Below are positions 15,513 to 25,700 of a stretch of 64,000 nt of DNA, piece by piece. The DNA is from Antribacter gilvus. GTDB lineage: Bacteria; Actinomycetota; Actinomycetes; Actinomycetales; Cellulomonadaceae. How positions within the stretch are numbered: the stretch's first letter is position 1; the number at the start of each line of letters is the position of its first letter. The notes under the pieces are model-generated. The model saw nothing but the letters and a program-made list of their open reading frames with translations, was not told the origin of the DNA and ran no database searches. The stretch spans positions 124,001 to 188,000 of the forward strand of contig NZ_QXTH01000004.1 of NCBI RefSeq assembly GCF_003946865.1. The letters are read 5' to 3'. The translations under genes were made by a program, and so were the position numbers.

Positions 15513-15980
15513 TCACCCCCGCAGGGTGCGCAGCGCCTCCACCACGAGGGCGTGGTCGTCCTGCTGGGCGAGGCCCGACACCGTCACCACGCCCACGATC
15601 CCCACGCCCTCGACCCGGACGGGGAAGGCCCCGCCATGGGCGGAGTACTCCTGGAAGGGCAGGCCGTGGTCGGCGTTGAAGTCGGAGCCCTTGGCCCGGG
15701 CGCGGAGCCCCACCAGGTACGACGACGCGCCGAACCGGTACACGACCCGCACCTTGCGCTCGATCCACGAGTCGTTGTCCGGCGTGGTGCCGGGCCGCGC
15801 GGCGTGGAAGACCTGCTGGGTGCCCTTGCGGAGGTCGACGGTGACGGCCAGGTCCCGCTCGGTCGCCAGCTCCATGAGCAGGCAGCCCAGGCGCCAGGCG
15901 TCCTCGTGCGTGAACGAGCCCAGCACGAGCTCGCGCTCCTGCGCCTCCACCTCGGCGACGATCGTCGCGACGTCAGTCAT
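15513..15980 (-). CDS. UPF0303 / heme-degrading-domain (DUF336-like) protein
   Basis: A 155-residue protein of the UPF0303 family, related to the HbpS/GlcG fold. Typical family segments are DAWRLGCLLMELA, the central VTVDLRKGTQQVFHAA, DNDSWIERKVRVV with a conserved basic pair, and SAHGGAFPVRVEGVGIVGVVTVSGL. The family binds heme or small ligands in some members, and a direct enzymatic role is unproven. On the minus strand GACGAT lies 6 nt before the ATG, matching the leaderless pattern. It is divergent from the tricorn gene, 76 bp away, and probably heads a two-gene unit with the amidohydrolase. Confidence 0.83.
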   Translation of the reverse strand: MTDVATIVAEVEAQERELVLGSFTHEDAWRLGCLLMELATERDLAVTVDLRKGTQQVFHAARPGTTPDNDSWIERKVRVVYRFGASSYLVGLRARAKGSDFNADHGLPFQEYSAHGGAFPVRVEGVGIVGVVTVSGLAQQDDHALVVEALRTLRG

Positions 15981-16044
15981 GGCCCCATCGTCACACGCTC
16001 TCCGCCGCGAGCGAATCCCATGGTCCGCGACCGAGACGTGGGTC

Positions 16045-16050
16045 TACCGT
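16045..16050 (+). promoter_or_regulatory. -10-like hexamer for leaderless tricorn protease mRNA
   Basis: TACCGT ends exactly 6 nt before the GTG at 16057, and there is no Shine-Dalgarno. The same hexamer and spacing precede the NADH dehydrogenase gene. Confidence 0.5.
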
Positions 16051-16056
16051 GACCCG

Positions 16057-19000
16057 GTGACGTCTGCCTACCTGCGCTTTCCCACCGTCCACGGCGACCA
16101 GGTCGCCTTCGTCGCCGCCGACGACCTGTGGCTCGCCCCTGCTGACGGCGGCCGCGCCTGGCGCCTCACCGACGAGCGGGTCCCGGTCCGCACGCCCCGC
16201 TTCTCGCCCGACGGCGCGCACCTCGCGTACGTGTCGTACCGGGACGGGCAGCCGGAGGTCTTCGTGGCCGACGTCGCCACCGGCACCTCCCGCCGGCTCA
16301 CCTGGTGGGGTGCCACCCGCACGCTGGTCCTCGGCTGGGACGCGCAGGGCCGCGTCGTCGCGGCGAGCAACGCGGGCGCGGCGCACCCTGAGCTCACGGT
16401 CACCCGCGCCGTCGCGCTGGACGGGACGGTGGAGACCCTCCCGTACGGCCCGGCCTGGGGCCTCGCGGTGTCCGACGATCCTCGGGGTGAGGGCGGGCGG
16501 GTCGCCCTCGTCTCGGCCGGCTACCGCACCCCGGCCCACTGGAAGCGGTACCGGGGTGGCACCGCGACCCGGCTGTGGCTGGACCGGGCGGCCGACGGCC
16601 GCTGGGAGCGCCTGCTGCCCGACGACCCGGCCTCCGTCGTGGACCCGATGTGGGTGGCGGGGCGCCTTCTCTTCGGCTCCGACCGCGCCGCCCGCTTCCC
16701 CGACAAGGCCGACGAGCAGGCCAACCTCTGGGTGTGGGACGTGCCGGGCGTGGGTGAGCCGCGGCAGCTCACCCATCAGGGCCCCGGCGACGGCTACGTG
16801 CGCGACGCCACCACCGACGGCACCCGCGTGGTCTGGCACAGCCGCGGCGGGCTCTGGGTGCTGGACGCCCTCGACGTGGAGCCCCGGCGGATCGACGTGA
16901 CCGTCGCCGGCGTCGCGCCCCGCCCGGTCGCCGCGTCACCGCACCAGCTCCTCACCGCCCTCGCGCCCGACCACGGCGGCGACACGAGCGTCGTCGGCTG
17001 GCGGGGCACCGCGTTCCGGGTGACCCACCGGGACGGTCCCGTGCGGGCGCTCGTGGCCGACCCGTCGGTGCGGGTGCGGGAGCTCGCGATGCTGGGCGCC
17101 ACCGACCGCGCGGTGCTCGTGACCGACGCCGAGGGCGAGGACACCCTGGAGATCCACGCGGTCGACGGGTCGTCGCCGCCGCGGCGCGTCGCGTCGGGCG
17201 AGCTCGGCCGCGTGCTGCACCTCACGGCCGACCCGGCGGGCGAGCGGGTAGCGACGGTCTCGCACGACGGCAGGGTGAGCCTCGTCGACGTCGAGGCGGG
17301 TGCCGTGCGGGTCCTCGACACGTCGCTCGACGGCGAGGCAGGCCCGCCGGCCTTCTCGCCGGACGGCCGCTACCTCCTGTGGAGCAGGCCCACCCCCACC
17401 ACCGAGGGCGAGCAGCACCAGCTCGTCATCGCGGACCTGGACGGGGACGGCGCGGCGACGCCGCTGACGTCGGGCACGTTCCACGACTACTCCCCGGCCT
17501 TCTCGTCCGACGGCAAGTACGCGGTCTTCCTCTCCGACCGCACCTTCGACCCGGAGTACGACAGCCACGAGTTCGGCCTGTCGTTCACGGGCACCACCCG
17601 GCCCTGGCTCATCCCGCTCGCCGCGACCGAGCCGGCGCCGTTCGGGCCCGCGGCCGACGGGCGGCGGTTCTCCAAGCCGCCGAAGGACGAGCCGAAGGAC
17701 GAGCCGAAGGACGACAAGGAGCCCGACGACGACGGCGTGGCCACCCCGGACCTCGACGCCGACGGTGCGGAGGAGCGCGTGGTGCCGTTCCCGGTGGCCT
17801 CCGGTCGTTACCGGGACCTGCGCCCGGCCAAGGACGGCGTGCTCTGGGTGCACGAGGACGACGACGCGGGCGTGCTCGGCACGCGCCACGCGGGCGTCGT
17901 CGGCGAGCGGCCGGGCGACGCGCTGGAGTACTGGTCGTTCGAGACGCGCAAGGTCACACAGGTGGCGTCGGACGTGTCCGACTACGCGGTGTCCGGGGAC
18001 GGCGAGCGTCTGGTCGTGCGGTCCGGCGGCACGCTGACGTCGCAGCCGGCCACGCGGGCGCCGTCGGGCGACGACGACGCCGACACGGTGGAGATCGACC
18101 TCGGCCGCCTCCGCCACGACGTGGACCTGGCACGGCAGTGGCACCAGATGTTCGACGAGAACGCCCGCATCATGCGCGACCACTTCTGGCGGGCGGACAT
18201 GGACGGCGTCGACTGGGGCGAGGTGACCGCCCGCTGGCGGCCCCTCGTCGAGCGGGCGACCACCAGCGACGAGTTCGAGGACGTCCTCTGGGAGACGGTG
18301 GGCGAGCTGAACACGTCGCACGCCTACGTGCGGCACGCCGGACCCGTCGGCGACGCGTCCCGCCGGCTGGGCCTGCTGGGCGCCGATCTCAGCCCCGTCG
18401 CCGGCGGGTGGCGCATCGACCGGGTGCTGCCCGGCGAGTCCTCGGACCCGGACGCCCGCTCGCCGCTGCGTGCCGCGGGCGTCGACGCCCGCGACGGCGA
18501 CGTGATCGTCGCCGTCGACGGGCGGTCGGTGAGCGGCACCGACCTTGGCCCCGCGCTGGTCGGCGCGGCGGAGCAGCCCGTGGAGCTCGTCCTGCGCCGC
18601 GCGGACGCTGCCGACCGGCGCGTCGTCGTGGTGCCGCTCGCCGACGAGTCGGCGCTGCGCTACCAGGACTGGGTGCGCTCGCGCCGGCAGTACGTCGCGG
18701 ACCGGTCGCAGGGCCGGCTCGGGTACGTGCACATCCCCGACATGACGAGCTCCGGCTGGGCACAGCTGCACCGCGACCTGCGGCACGCCGTCCGGCGTGA
18801 GGGCGTCGTCGTGGACGTGCGGTTCAACGGCGGCGGCCACACGTCGCAGCTCGTCATCGCGCGGCTCGCGCAGCGCGTCGTCGGCTGGGGCGTGGGGCGG
18901 CACTACGCCTCGCCCACCACCTACCCGTACCGGGCCCCGCAGGGGCCGGTCGTGCTCGTCACCAACGAGTACGCGGGGTCCGACGGCGACATCGTCAACG

Positions 19001-19323
19001 CGGCCGCCCAGGCGCTCGGCGTGGGACCGGTCGTGGGCGTGCGGACGTGGGGCGGCGTGGTGGGCATCGACATGCGCTTCTCCCTCGTGGACGGCACGGG
19101 GATCACGCAGCCGCGGTACGCCTTCTGGCTCGAGGGCCACGGCTTCGGTGTGGAGAACCACGGCGTGGACCCAGACATCGAGGTGTGGCACACCCCTGCG
19201 GACTACTTCTCCGACGACGACCCTCAGCTCGACCGCGCGATGGCCGAGGCGTTCCGCCTGATCGAGGAGCGGCCGGCGGCACGACCCCCCGTGCTCCCCG
19301 AGCCGAAGGTGCGCCGGGGATGA
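16057..19323 (+). CDS. Tricorn protease homologue (S41 peptidase)
   Basis: A 1088-residue cytosolic tricorn-like protease, expected to cut peptides released by the proteasome or Clp into short fragments. Two WD/PD40-like beta-propellers fill the first 650 residues (for example RTPRFSPDGAHLAYVS and YSPAFSSDGKYAVFLSD). A PDZ-like domain lies at about 775-865, and the S41 core follows. Catalytic residues fit the tricorn tetrad: S754-H755 in NTSHAYV, nucleophile S975 in AGSDGD, and E1033 in VENHGVDPDIEV. A charged insertion with repeated KDEP units (about 545-565) interrupts the second propeller and is not typical. The frame is open far upstream, but sequence similarity starts at TSAYLRFPTVHG and the leaderless pattern marks the GTG at 16057. 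Confidence 0.92.
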   Translation: MTSAYLRFPTVHGDQVAFVAADDLWLAPADGGRAWRLTDERVPVRTPRFSPDGAHLAYVSYRDGQPEVFVADVATGTSRRLTWWGATRTLVLGWDAQGRVVAASNAGAAHPELTVTRAVALDGTVETLPYGPAWGLAVSDDPRGEGGRVALVSAGYRTPAHWKRYRGGTATRLWLDRAADGRWERLLPDDPASVVDPMWVAGRLLFGSDRAARFPDKADEQANLWVWDVPGVGEPRQLTHQGPGDGYVRDATTDGTRVVWHSRGGLWVLDALDVEPRRIDVTVAGVAPRPVAASPHQLLTALAPDHGGDTSVVGWRGTAFRVTHRDGPVRALVADPSVRVRELAMLGATDRAVLVTDAEGEDTLEIHAVDGSSPPRRVASGELGRVLHLTADPAGERVATVSHDGRVSLVDVEAGAVRVLDTSLDGEAGPPAFSPDGRYLLWSRPTPTTEGEQHQLVIADLDGDGAATPLTSGTFHDYSPAFSSDGKYAVFLSDRTFDPEYDSHEFGLSFTGTTRPWLIPLAATEPAPFGPAADGRRFSKPPKDEPKDEPKDDKEPDDDGVATPDLDADGAEERVVPFPVASGRYRDLRPAKDGVLWVHEDDDAGVLGTRHAGVVGERPGDALEYWSFETRKVTQVASDVSDYAVSGDGERLVVRSGGTLTSQPATRAPSGDDDADTVEIDLGRLRHDVDLARQWHQMFDENARIMRDHFWRADMDGVDWGEVTARWRPLVERATTSDEFEDVLWETVGELNTSHAYVRHAGPVGDASRRLGLLGADLSPVAGGWRIDRVLPGESSDPDARSPLRAAGVDARDGDVIVAVDGRSVSGTDLGPALVGAAEQPVELVLRRADAADRRVVVVPLADESALRYQDWVRSRRQYVADRSQGRLGYVHIPDMTSSGWAQLHRDLRHAVRREGVVVDVRFNGGGHTSQLVIARLAQRVVGWGVGRHYASPTTYPYRAPQGPVVLVTNEYAGSDGDIVNAAAQALGVGPVVGVRTWGGVVGIDMRFSLVDGTGITQPRYAFWLEGHGFGVENHGVDPDIEVWHTPADYFSDDDPQLDRAMAEAFRLIEERPAARPPVLPEPKVRRG

Positions 19324-19421
19324 GGCCGCTCGGCGACGGGTGATTTACCTGGTGAGCGCTGGCGTAGAGGTGCCCGGAGGCCAGAGACTCAGCACTGCAC
19401 CAACGCCGCGAAGGACCCCAC

Positions 19422-20168
19422 ATGCCCGATGCTCTGGCTCCCGACGAGCCGCCACGGTGGGTCGACGCGTTCCCCTGGCTCCAGGGGACCGCGGACCCAG
19501 GCTGGACCGCGCCGGGAGACCCCTCGGACGACGCTCGGCTGGCCGCCGTCGCGCGCCTGGCCGTCGAGACGCAGCACGCCGAGCCGATCAGCAGGCTCTT
19601 CCCGCGCCTCGCACCGGACCTGGCGCTGCAGGAGCTTCCCCTCCCCCCGCGCCTGACGAACGTGCTGCGCCGGCACGCCCTGCGGACGGGCTCCGACCTG
19701 GAGCGGATGTGCGTCGACGACCTGCTGGGCTCCATGCAGGTGGGGCCCTGGACGGTGCACTCGATCTTCCAGGCGTTCGCGGCTCTGTCGGTGTCCCCGC
19801 CGCCCGTGCTCGACCCGGACGACGCCGGTGATCAGGAGGCGGCGCCGGTCGCCGACCCCACCGCACTCCTGACCGGCGCGCTCGGCTCGGTCGACGAGCG
19901 GATGCGCGTCATCCTCCGCCGTCGCCTTCTCACGACCGACGTCCCGGCCACGCTGCAGGACCTCGGCGCGGAGTTCGGCGTGACCCGGGAGCGCGTGCGA
20001 CAGCTCGAGAAGAAGACCCTCGTCGTCCTCGCCGCCCCGCTGGGCCTGCCACCGGGGCCGGTCCGGGAGATCCTGGAGGCGTACCGCGGTCGCGGTGCGG
20101 ACGTGGACGCGGTGCTCGACGCCGCGCTGGGCGAGCCGGGCGACCGTGTGACAGAGACGACGCACTGA
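19422..20168 (+). CDS. Alpha-CTD-like / sigma region 4-like hybrid DNA-binding protein
   Basis: A 248-residue protein joining two RNA-polymerase-like modules. Residues 73-121 (LPPRLTNVLRRHALRTGSDL to HSIFQAF) follow the helix-hairpin-helix pattern of the RNA polymerase alpha C-terminal domain. Residues 150-205 are sigma-70 region 4: DERMRVILRRRLL, then the HTH ATLQDLGAEFGVTRERVRQL. There is no region 2, so it cannot open a promoter as a sigma factor. It may contact UP-element or -35-like DNA or replace sigma region 4 on RNA polymerase; this is inference. The ATG follows GAAGGA. It stands between the tricorn gene and the amino acid transporter operon. Confidence 0.7.
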   Translation: MPDALAPDEPPRWVDAFPWLQGTADPGWTAPGDPSDDARLAAVARLAVETQHAEPISRLFPRLAPDLALQELPLPPRLTNVLRRHALRTGSDLERMCVDDLLGSMQVGPWTVHSIFQAFAALSVSPPPVLDPDDAGDQEAAPVADPTALLTGALGSVDERMRVILRRRLLTTDVPATLQDLGAEFGVTRERVRQLEKKTLVVLAAPLGLPPGPVREILEAYRGRGADVDAVLDAALGEPGDRVTETTH

Positions 20169-20281
20169 TCGAGCGGGAATCCGCTTCGGATCGGTTACGT
20201 TGATGTGTCTCATCCACATGACCGATGCCTCGGCCCCGCCACACCCCGGCGGGCCGGCGGCACACGAACGGAGCCTCCCGC

Positions 20282-21082
20282 ATGACGCGCACTCGCGCCC
20301 TCGCCCTGACCGCCACGGCAGCCGCCGCAGTCCTGGCGCTCTCGGCCTGCTCCGGTGCGGACGACGCGACCGGTGGTGACGACGGCCTCGGCCTCGTCAC
20401 CGACGGGACGCTGACCGTCGCCACCGAGGGTACGTACCGGCCGTTCAGCTTCCACACCGGCGGCTCGGGTGACCTCACCGGCTACGACGTCGAGGTGGCC
20501 CGCGCCGTCGCCGAGAAGCTGGACCTGGAGATCGAGTTCCAGGAGACCCAGTGGGACGCGATCTTCGCGGGCCTGGACGCCGGCCGGTTCGACACGATCG
20601 CCAACCAGGTGTCCATCACGGAGGAGCGCCAGGCGAAGTACGTCTTCAGCACGCCGTACACGGTCTCCCCGGGGGTCGTCGTCGTCCGGGAGGGCGACGA
20701 CTCCATCACGAGCCTCGCCGACCTCGCCGGCAAGACCACCGCCCAGTCGCTGACCAGCAACTGGTACGCCATGGCGGAGGAGAACGGCGCGAACGTCGAG
20801 GCCGTCGAGGGCTGGGCCCAGGCTGTCGCCCTCCTCCAGGAGGACCGGGTCGACGCGACGATCAACGACAAGCTCACCTACCTCGACTTCGTCCAGGAGC
20901 ACGGCCCCTCCGGGCTCGCCGTGGCGGTCGAGACGGAGGAGGCGTCGGAGTCGGCGTTCGTCGTCACGCCGGAGCGCGAGGCCCTGGCCGAGGCCATCGA
21001 CGGCGCCCTGGCCGAGCTCCGCGAGGAGGGCGTGCTCGCCGAGCTGGGCGAGCAGTTCTTCGGCGAGGACGTCTCCCAGTGA
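20282..21082 (+). CDS. Amino acid ABC transporter, substrate-binding lipoprotein (FliY/TcyA-like)
   Basis: A 266-residue periplasmic-type binding protein anchored by a lipid. The lipobox is LSAC near residue 20. The family 3 solute-binding signature is present: GTYRPFSFH, LTGYDVEVARAVAEKL, WDAIFAGLDAGRFDTIANQVSIT and a late DATINDKLTYLDF. The closest pattern is that of cystine/polar amino acid receptors (FliY/TcyA), though the ligand cannot be fixed from sequence. I chose the ATG at 20282 because it opens directly into a lipoprotein signal. It is the first gene of a three-gene operon with the permease (17 bp away) and ATPase. The regulator gene before it ends 113 bp upstream. Confidence 0.88.
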   Translation: MTRTRALALTATAAAAVLALSACSGADDATGGDDGLGLVTDGTLTVATEGTYRPFSFHTGGSGDLTGYDVEVARAVAEKLDLEIEFQETQWDAIFAGLDAGRFDTIANQVSITEERQAKYVFSTPYTVSPGVVVVREGDDSITSLADLAGKTTAQSLTSNWYAMAEENGANVEAVEGWAQAVALLQEDRVDATINDKLTYLDFVQEHGPSGLAVAVETEEASESAFVVTPEREALAEAIDGALAELREEGVLAELGEQFFGEDVSQ

Positions 21083-21099
21083 CCGCAGGCAGGTAGCCC

Positions 21100-21759
21100 G
21101 TGGACTGGGACCTGATCGCCGAGTCCTTCTGGCCCATCGTCCTGGGCGGGCTCCGGGGGACGCTCCCGCTGGCCGGGACGTCGTTCGTGATCGGGCTCGC
21201 GATCGCGCTCGGCATCGCGCTCATGCGGATCTCCGGGAACCGCCTGCTGTCGGGCATCGGGCGGGCGTACATCTCCGTGGTGCGCGGCACGCCGCTGCTG
21301 GTGCAGCTGTTCGTGGTGTTCTACGGCCTGCCCTCCATCGGCGTGGTCGTGGACCCCTGGCCGAGCGCCGTGGTCGCGTTCTCGCTCAACGTGGGCGGGT
21401 ACGCGGCCGAGGTGATCCGTGCCGCGATCCTCTCGGTGCCCAAGGGGCAGTGGGAGGCCGGCTGGACGGTGGGCATGTCGCGGTCGCGGACCCTGCGGCG
21501 GATCATCCTGCCGCAGGCCGCGCGCGTGTCCGTACCGCCGCTGTCCAACACGTTCATCTCGCTGGTCAAGGACACGTCGCTGGCGTCGCTCATCCTGGTG
21601 ACGGAGCTGTTCCGCGAGGCGCAGAAGATCGCCGCGTTCTCGAGCGAGTTCATGCTCCTGTACCTCGAGGCAGCGCTCGTGTACTGGCTGTTCTGCACGG
21701 TGCTGGCCACCGGGCAGGACGTCCTGGAGAAGAGGCTGGATCGCTATGTCGCACACTGA
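21100..21759 (+). CDS. Amino acid ABC transporter permease (PAAT type)
   Basis: A 219-residue inner-membrane permease of the HisM/GlnP family. Several hydrophobic helices are visible, and the ABC-coupling EAA loop appears as [22 protein letters not shown] (here broken by position: key residues E, A, G at about 120-131). [14 protein letters not shown] near residue 65 is another hallmark of the family. The GTG start follows the receptor gene closely; the end overlaps the ATPase gene by 14 bp, implying translational coupling. It forms the membrane channel for the receptor encoded at 20282. Confidence 0.9.
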   Translation: MDWDLIAESFWPIVLGGLRGTLPLAGTSFVIGLAIALGIALMRISGNRLLSGIGRAYISVVRGTPLLVQLFVVFYGLPSIGVVVDPWPSAVVAFSLNVGGYAAEVIRAAILSVPKGQWEAGWTVGMSRSRTLRRIILPQAARVSVPPLSNTFISLVKDTSLASLILVTELFREAQKIAAFSSEFMLLYLEAALVYWLFCTVLATGQDVLEKRLDRYVAH

Positions 21760-22558
21760 CCCACCTGTGGACAGTCCTGTGGAAACTCCTGTGGACGACG
21801 CGGCCCCGCTCCTGGTCGCGCGCGGCCTGCACAAGGCGTTCGGCGACAACCAGGTGCTGCGCGGGATCGACCTCGAGGTCTACCGGGGGCAGGTCGTCGC
21901 CCTGATCGGGCCCAGCGGGTCGGGCAAGACGACCCTGCTCCGCTCGCTCGACGCGCTCGAGATCCCGGACTCCGGCACGCTCGCGTTCGACGGCGGGCCG
22001 GCGATCGACTTCGCCCTGCCCGTGCGGCAGTCCACCCGGGCCGCCCTGCGGGACCGGTCGGCGATGGTGTTCCAGCACCACAACCTCTTCCCGCACCGGA
22101 CCGTGCTCGAGAACGTCATCGAGGGCCCGGTCCAGGTGCGCCGGGTGCCGCGCGCCCAGGCTGTCGCCCGGGCGGAGGAGCTCCTCGCCCGGGTGGGCCT
22201 CGCCGAGAAGCGCGACGCCTACCCGCACGAGCTGTCGGGCGGCCAGCAGCAGCGCGTCGGCATCGTCCGGGCCCTCGCCCTGAGCCCCGACCTGCTGCTG
22301 TTCGACGAGCCCACCTCCGCGCTGGACCCCGAGCTCGTGGGCGAGGTGCTGTCCGTGATGAAGGAGCTCGCCGACGAGGGCTGGACCATGGTGGTGGTCA
22401 CCCACGAGCTCGCCTTCGCCCGGGCCGTCGCCGACGAGGTCCTGTTCCTCGACGGCGGCGTGGTGGTGGAGCGGGGTGCCCCCGCGCAGCTCTTCACCGA
22501 GCCCGCCGAGGAGCGCACCCAGAGGTTCCTGCACCGGATCCTGCACCCCCTGGACTGA
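21746..22558 (+). CDS. Amino acid ABC transporter ATP-binding protein
   Basis: A 270-residue ABC ATPase of the GlnQ/HisP type. Walker A is GPSGSGKTT, the signature is LSGGQQQR, Walker B is LLLFDEP and the H-loop is VVVTHE. The N-terminus has an unusual extension with a three-fold PVD/PVE/PVD repeat, encoded by CCTGTGGA-type units at about 21762-21796. The C-terminal part is of normal length, without a regulatory domain. The start overlaps the permease gene. It powers uptake by the receptor/permease pair. Confidence 0.92.
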   Translation: MSHTDPPVDSPVETPVDDAAPLLVARGLHKAFGDNQVLRGIDLEVYRGQVVALIGPSGSGKTTLLRSLDALEIPDSGTLAFDGGPAIDFALPVRQSTRAALRDRSAMVFQHHNLFPHRTVLENVIEGPVQVRRVPRAQAVARAEELLARVGLAEKRDAYPHELSGGQQQRVGIVRALALSPDLLLFDEPTSALDPELVGEVLSVMKELADEGWTMVVVTHELAFARAVADEVLFLDGGVVVERGAPAQLFTEPAEERTQRFLHRILHPLD

Positions 22559-22610
22559 CCGCGGATCCGCCCCCTGTGCAGGAATCGTAAACAAGCCGTA
22601 ACACTTCCTG

Positions 22611-22640
22611 TTGTTGTCGTCACATCAATAGGTCTACCTT
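22611..22640 (+). promoter_or_regulatory. Possible promoter of the secreted subtilase gene
   Basis: TTGTTG (22611-22616) and TACCTT (22635-22640) are 18 bp apart, a plausible -35/-10 pair. It would give a leader of about 70 nt that contains an imperfect hairpin (GTGTGC-GACCG with its complement, about 22650-22685). Confidence 0.4.
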
Positions 22641-22715
22641 CTGACTCACGTGTGCGACCGAAATCTCAGTCCCGGTCGCGCACACATGTCCCACGTGCCT
22701 CAGAAGGGCCCCTCA

Positions 22716-25700
22716 ATGCGCCTGAGCAGACAACCTCTCATCCGGCTGGCGGCCGCGACGTCCTGCGCCGCCCTCGCCGTCACCACCCTCGCCGTCTCGG
22801 CGAGCGCCGCACCGTCCCCCCGGCCGACGGACTTCACCGACGAATCCGCCTCGATCGTGTCCCGGACGCAGGGCGCCAAGTCCCCGAGCAGCGCGCTCGC
22901 CGGGACACCGGACAGCCTGCTGGGCATCACCAGCAGCGCCAAGATCCCGGTGCTCCTCAAGTTCGACTACGACGCCACGGCGTCCTACACCGGCGGCGTG
23001 GACGGCCTGGCCGCCACGAGCCCCAGCGTCAAGGGCGGCAAGCTGTCGAAGGCTGACGCGGACGTCAAGAAGTACGAGGCCCACCTCGCCAAGCGCGAGA
23101 AGGACATCAAGGGTGCGGTGAAGAACGCCGTCCCGGGCGTCACCTTCTTCGAGAGCTACACCACCGTCTACGGCGGCGTGGCGGCGGAGGTCCCCGGCAA
23201 CGAGGTAGCAGCGCTGCTGCAGGTCCCCGGCGTGGTCGCCGTCCAGGAGAACGGGATGGAGCAGCCGCTCACCGACTCCAGCATCGAGTTCATCAACGCC
23301 GACGCCGCCTACGACGTGCTGGGCACGGACGCCCTCGCGGGCGACGGCGTGATCTACGGCAACCTCGACACCGGCGTGTGGCCGGAGCACCCCTCCTTCG
23401 CGGACGACGGCCTGCCCGCGTACACGGGCGCGGCGATCCCCTGCGAGTTCGGCGACAACCCGCTCACGACCGAGAACGACCCGTTCGTCTGCAACGACAA
23501 GCTCATCGGTGGTTGGCACTTCACCGACGCGTACGACCGCACCGCCACCGGCGAGGACATCGACATGTACGCGGGCACCGCCCGCGACGGGGACGGCCAC
23601 GGCTCGCACACCGCGTCCACCTCGGCCGGCCAGATCCTGGTCGACCCGGAGCCCTTCGGCCCCGAGGTCGCCCGCATCCAGGGCGTGGCGCCCGGCGCCA
23701 AGATCATCGAGTACAAGGTCTGCGGCCCCGGCGGCTGCACCGACGCGGACACGATGTCGGCGACGCAGCAGGCCATCCTCGACGGCGTCGACGTCATCAA
23801 CTTCTCGATCTCCGGCGGCACCGACCCGCTGAACGACCCGACCGAGCTGGCGTTCCTCGACGCCTACAACGCGGGCGTCTTCGTGGCGGCCTCGGCCGGC
23901 AACGACGGCCCGGGTGCGGCGACGGCCAACCACCTCTCCCCGTGGGTCACCACGGTGGCGGCGTCGACGCAGTCGCGCACCTTCACGTCCACCTTCACCC
24001 TGACGGCCGACGACGGCTCGGTGTTCTCGGGCGAGGGCGCCTCCCTCACGGGCGGTGTGGACGCGGCGACCCCGGTGGTCCACGCCTCCGCGTTCAACGA
24101 CCCGCTGTGCCAGGCCGCTGCGCCGGCCGACGTGGTCGAGGGCAAGATCGTGGTGTGCGAGCGCGGCGTCAACGCGCGCGTCGCCAAGGGCTACAACGTC
24201 CTCCAGGGCGGCGCGGCCGGCATGATCCTCTACAACCCGGCCCTCGCGGACACCGCGCTGGACAACCACTACCTGCCCACCGTGCACGTGGCAAATGGTG
24301 TGGCCCTCAAGGCGTGGGTCCTCTCCCACTCCGGGATCACCGGCACCTTCACGGCCGGCGAGCAGGACGAGGCCACAGGTGACGTCATGGCGGCGTTCTC
24401 CTCGCGCGGCCCGGCCGGCTCCTTCCTCAAGCCCGACATCACGGCCCCCGGCGTGCAGATCCTCGCTGCGGCCACGCCCACCCCGCAGTCCACCGACGGC
24501 GGCCCGGCGGGCAACTACTTCCAGGCGATCGGCGGCACCTCGATGTCGTCCCCGCACATCGCGGGCACGGCCATCCTGGTCAAGTCGGTGCACCCCGACT
24601 GGACGCCGGGCGAGATCAAGTCGGCGATCATGACGCAGTCCCTCACCGAGGTCCTCAAGGAGGACATGGTCACCCCGGCCGACCCGTTCGACATGGGCGC
24701 CGGCCGCGTGGACGTGGGCGCCTCGCTCGACGCGCCGATCACCATCTCGGACACCGCGCAGAACCTGTTCGCCCTCACCGGTGACCCGCTGCGCACGGTC
24801 GACATCAACCTGCCGTCGATCAACGCCCCGGTGGTCCCGGACACGCTGACCACGAAGCGCACGCTGAAGAACATGACGGACTCCGCGATCACGGTGCGCC
24901 CGACGGCCACCGTGCCCGAGGGCTCGTCCATCACGTTCGACGCCGCCGAGTACAAGATCCCCGCCGGGAAGTCCCGTGCGGTCACGGTCACCATCTCGAC
25001 GGCCGCCCCGCTAGGCGAGCAGCAGTTCGGCCAGATCACGTTCGCGACCTCGGCCGGCAACTCGCACATCCCGGTGGCGTTCATCCACTCCGAGGGCACC
25101 GTCACGTCGGAGCAGACCTGCGCCGACACCGAGGTGTCCGTGGGCGACAAGGTGACCTGCACGATCACCGCGACGAACCTGTCGTTCCTGGACCAGAAGG
25201 TCTCCGTCAACACCAAGGGCCTCGACGCGCTCGGCGGCAGCGCCCGCACCTCCAAGACCCTCGCGGGCGCCCAGCTGGGCGTGCCGTCGATGGTCACGAC
25301 GTCGGAGCCCGCGTTCCTCGACCTCGGCGCCTACGGCATCGGGGCCAACCCGATCGGCGACGAGGAGTTCCTGACCTGGACCGTCCCGGCGTACCAGTTC
25401 AACGGCCAGACGTTCACGCGCCTGTCGATCAACTCGAACGGCTACATCGTGGCCGGTGACGCCGCGTCGACCGACAACAACTGCTGCCAGCTGCCCGCCG
25501 GCGCCAGCCCGCTGGCCCCGAACAACGTGATCGCGGCGTTCTGGACCGACCTGGACGGCACCGACGCGCCGGGCATCCGGATCGCCTCGTCGGGCGCCTA
25601 CCGGATCGTCCAGTGGGAGGTCAACGACTACGGGACCGACCACCTGCGCAAGTTCCAGATGTGGATCAAGACAGGCGCCACGCAGGAGATCTCGATGGGC

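Noticed and set aside
16936-19191. 751-codon minus-strand frame inside the tricorn gene
   Set aside because: His/Arg/Val-rich shadow of the opposite strand with no domain.
20203-20281. Short upstream reading frame beginning Met-Cys before the amino acid receptor gene
   Set aside because: I considered a cysteine attenuation leader, but it has one Cys codon only and its ATG lies too close to the -10-like TACGTT at 20196.
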